53,269 nt of DNA. Origin: Actinacidiphila acidipaludis. Lineage in GTDB: Bacteria; Actinomycetota; Actinomycetes; Streptomycetales; Streptomycetaceae. Location: the NCBI RefSeq assembly GCF_019890725.1, contig NZ_JAINZZ010000056.1:1-53269 (forward strand). Reading direction: 5' to 3'. Shown one piece after another: positions 51,404-53,269 of this stretch (positions are counted from its first letter, which is position 1; every line of letters begins with the position of its first letter). Made by a program: the position numbers and the translations under genes. The notes beneath the pieces are model-generated. The model did no database searches, had not been told where the DNA came from, and worked only from the letters and a program-made list of their open reading frames with translations.

Positions 51404-52243
51404 CTACCGGCAGAGGGTGCGCAGGTTGCGGGCCTGGAGGTTGCGGGCGGCGAGCTGGTCGTCCGGCGGGTAGCCGACCTCTTCCAGGGTCAGGCCGTGC
51501 GGCCGCACCACGTTGACCGCGGAGTGCCGGACCCGTCCGGCCAGCACCTCCGCCGGAAAGCCGAGCGCGCGGTGCCCGTCGCCCACCAGGAGCATCGCGC
51601 CGACCAGCGCGCGGACCATGTTGTGGCAGAACGCGTCGGCCCGCACGGTCGCCACCGCGAGGCCCTCGGGGGTGCGCTCCCAGTGCAGGTCGAGCAGGGT
51701 GCGGATGGTCGTCGCACCCTCCCGCTTCTTGCAGTACGCCGCGAAGTCGTGCTCGCCGAGCATCAGGGCGGCCGCGGTGTTCATCGCATCCACGTCCACC
51801 GGACGGTCGTGCCAGAGCACGTGCCCGCGCAGCAGCGGGTCGACGCCGCCGGGGTGGTCGCCGACGCGGTAGGCGTAGCGGCGCCAGATCGCCGAGAACC
51901 GCGCGTTGAAGCCCGCCGGGGCCTCGCCGACCTGCCAGACCCGTACGTCCCACGGCAGCCGCCCGGCCAGCCGCCGGCGGAGCTTCTCCCCCTCCGCGGC
52001 CCACACCTCGGCCGGCAGGTCGACATGCGCGACCTGCCCGCGGGCGTGCACACCGGCGTCGGTGCGGCCCGCCACCGTCAGCTCCACCGGCTCCGGCAGC
52101 CGCAGCACCGTGCGGATCGCCGACTCCAGCTCGCCCTGCACGGTGCGCCGGCTGCGCTGCTTGGCCCAGCCGGAGAACTCCGCCCCGTCGTACGACAGGT
52201 CCAGCCGGACCCGGACCTGCCCGGGCGCGGGATCGTCGCTCAC
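51404..52243 (-). CDS. truA: tRNA pseudouridine(38-40) synthase
   Basis: 279 residues. Catalytic Asp62 lies in AGRTDAGVHARGQVAH, and the start LDLSYDGAEFSGWAKQ and the FCHNMVRALVGAML region are TruA motifs. Modifies the anticodon stem-loop. GTG 52243 follows GAGGAGG; the frame continues to 52312 through a hairpin and is not coding. Follows rplQ, as usual in actinobacteria. Confidence 0.95.
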   Translation of the reverse strand: MSDDPAPGQVRVRLDLSYDGAEFSGWAKQRSRRTVQGELESAIRTVLRLPEPVELTVAGRTDAGVHARGQVAHVDLPAEVWAAEGEKLRRRLAGRLPWDVRVWQVGEAPAGFNARFSAIWRRYAYRVGDHPGGVDPLLRGHVLWHDRPVDVDAMNTAAALMLGEHDFAAYCKKREGATTIRTLLDLHWERTPEGLAVATVRADAFCHNMVRALVGAMLLVGDGHRALGFPAEVLAGRVRHSAVNVVRPHGLTLEEVGYPPDDQLAARNLQARNLRTLCR

Positions 52244-52277
52244 GCCTGCCTCCTCACCACTCGCTGCCCATACGGAA

Positions 52278-52307
52278 CGGGCCCGCACCCCCAGGGGTAC
52301 GGGCCCG
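52278..52307 (-). terminator. Hairpin between rplQ and truA
   Basis: 14-bp arms 52278-52291 and 52294-52307 with one mismatch; the innermost pairs must open to form a loop. May reduce read-through into truA. Confidence 0.7.
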
Positions 52308-52326
52308 CTCACCGGTCTCGGGACGC

Positions 52327-52851
52327 TCAGGCGTCCTTGGACTCCTCGTCCGCGGCCTCGGCGGGGGCCGCGTCCTCCGTGGTCTCCTCGGACTTGGCGT
52401 CCTTGACCTCGGCCAGAGCCTCGTCACCGGCGCGGTCCTTGGCGGAACGCTTGGTGGCGGCCTCGGCCTCGCCGACCGCGGACTGCTGCACGGTCAGGGC
52501 CTCGACCAGCTCGATCACGGCCATCGGGGCGTTGTCGCCACGACGGTTGCCGATCTTGGTGATGCGGGTGTAACCACCGGGGCGGTTCTCGTACCGCGGC
52601 GCGATCTCGGTGAAGAGCGTGTGGACGACGCCCTTGTCCGTGATCTGCTGCAGCACCTGGCGACGGTTGTGGATGTCGCCCTTCTTCGCCTTGGTGATCA
52701 GACGCTCCGCGACCGGGCGCAGACGCCGCGCCTTGGCCTCGGTGGTGGTGATGCGGCCGTGCTCGAAGAGCGACTTCGCGAGGTTCGCGAGGAGCAGCTT
52801 CTCGTGCGCGGCGCTGCCGCCCAGACGGGCACCCTTGGCGGGCTGAGGCAT
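52327..52851 (-). CDS. rplQ: 50S ribosomal protein L17
   Basis: 174 residues. The L17 core (1-120) starts MPQPAKGARLGGSAAHEKLL and contains RPVAERLITKAKKGD and YTRITKIGNRRGDNAPMA. The last 50 residues are an acidic Ala/Glu-rich extension common in actinobacteria. ATG 52851 follows GGAGAAAG. Downstream of rpoA. Confidence 0.97.
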   Translation of the reverse strand: MPQPAKGARLGGSAAHEKLLLANLAKSLFEHGRITTTEAKARRLRPVAERLITKAKKGDIHNRRQVLQQITDKGVVHTLFTEIAPRYENRPGGYTRITKIGNRRGDNAPMAVIELVEALTVQQSAVGEAEAATKRSAKDRAGDEALAEVKDAKSEETTEDAAPAEAADEESKDA

Positions 52852-53010
52852 GTCTTTCTCCTTCTACGCTGCACCGGCCGTGTCAGGTACCGATGTCAGT
52901 GCGAACTGGCGGCTGCCAGCTCGTGGGTTCCGGGCTCGCCCCGGACTGCCAGGGCTCACGCCCCTGGGTACTCCGGGCCCGCCGCACTACGCGACGGACC
53001 CTCGGAGAGT

Positions 53011-53269
53011 TCAGTACTGCTCGGTCTCCACGAAACCGGCGTCGACGTCGTCGTCGGCGCCGAACGCGTCGGCCGCGGCAGTGGGGTCGAATCCGGGCGG
53101 GCTGTCCTTGAGGGCCAGGCCCATGCCGGCCAGCTTCGCCTTGACCTCGTCGATCGACTTCGCACCGAAGTTGCGGATGTCGAGCAGGTCGGCCTCGGAA
53201 CGGGCGACGAGCTCACCCACGGAGTGGATGCCCTCGCGCTTGAGGCAGTTGTAGGAGCGGACCGTGAGT
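53011..53269 (-). CDS. rpoA: RNA polymerase alpha subunit, C-terminal end only
   Basis: 85 codons plus the stop are visible; the 5' end is beyond the window. This is the alpha C-terminal domain that contacts UP elements and activators: VRSYNCLKREGIHSVGEL, then ARSEADLLDIRNFGAKSID and VKAKLAGMGL, followed by an acidic tail ending FVETEQY. rplQ follows after 159 bases. Confidence 0.97.
   Translation of the reverse strand, partial: LTVRSYNCLKREGIHSVGELVARSEADLLDIRNFGAKSIDEVKAKLAGMGLALKDSPPGFDPTAAADAFGADDDVDAGFVETEQY

Overview
The window is about 53 kb of very GC-rich DNA (third codon positions almost all G or C) with GTG starts, GTGA/ATGA stop-start overlaps, bldM, whiD and a TTA codon. This points to a Streptomyces chromosome or a close relative in the Streptomycetaceae. 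From memory, the gene order matches the conserved core of Streptomyces genomes running from rpoA back to a Ser/Thr kinase cluster. I saw no tRNA, rRNA, CRISPR array, prophage or transposase.

Layout. 1-5.9 kb: three membrane-anchored PASTA-less Ser/Thr kinase paralogues; the first is a pseudokinase cut by the window edge. 6-10.2 kb: glpD, a tandem repeat, a nucleotide-sugar dehydrogenase-like protein without the catalytic Cys, and a small membrane protein. 10.3-16 kb: purine and development block (guaB3, guaB2, an ECF-type sigma factor, bldM, whiD), with an exact match to the sigma-BldN consensus before bldM. 16.2-22.6 kb: LysR regulator, class V aminotransferase, GNAT, MOSC, SDR, a SAM methyltransferase and a SnoaL-like protein. 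22.7-24.9 kb: groES-groEL1 under two CIRCE elements. 25-34.2 kb: a methyltransferase, a lipoprotein polysaccharide deacetylase, then the t6A and cell-wall genes tsaB-rimI-tsaD, tsaE, an alpha/beta hydrolase and alr. 34.2-39 kb is the most accessory-looking stretch: a SRPBCC-MarR pair with a palindromic operator over its promoter, then three minus-strand genes for a small acidic protein, a large secreted protein and a secreted S53 peptidase. 39.2-46.5 kb: nnrD, acpS, glmS, coaA, a DUF389 protein and glmM. 46.7-53.3 kb: rplM-rpsI, an ABC-F ATPase, a Pro/Gln-rich membrane protein, truA, rplQ and the 3' end of rpoA.

How the genes work together. Cell-wall precursor supply is represented by glmS (glucosamine-6-P), glmM (glucosamine-1-P) and alr (D-Ala); cofactors by coaA, acpS (phosphopantetheine transfer) and nnrD (NADHX repair); tRNA t6A synthesis by tsaB, tsaD and tsaE; sporulation control by bldM and whiD. 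Most of the window is ordinary core genome. The less usual signals are the S53/secreted-protein locus, catalytic-residue losses in three enzyme-family proteins, His-rich C-terminal tails on WhiD and TsaD, a dispersed intergenic repeat family, and several candidate leaderless promoters. I did not find a clear-cut undescribed defence or mobile system.
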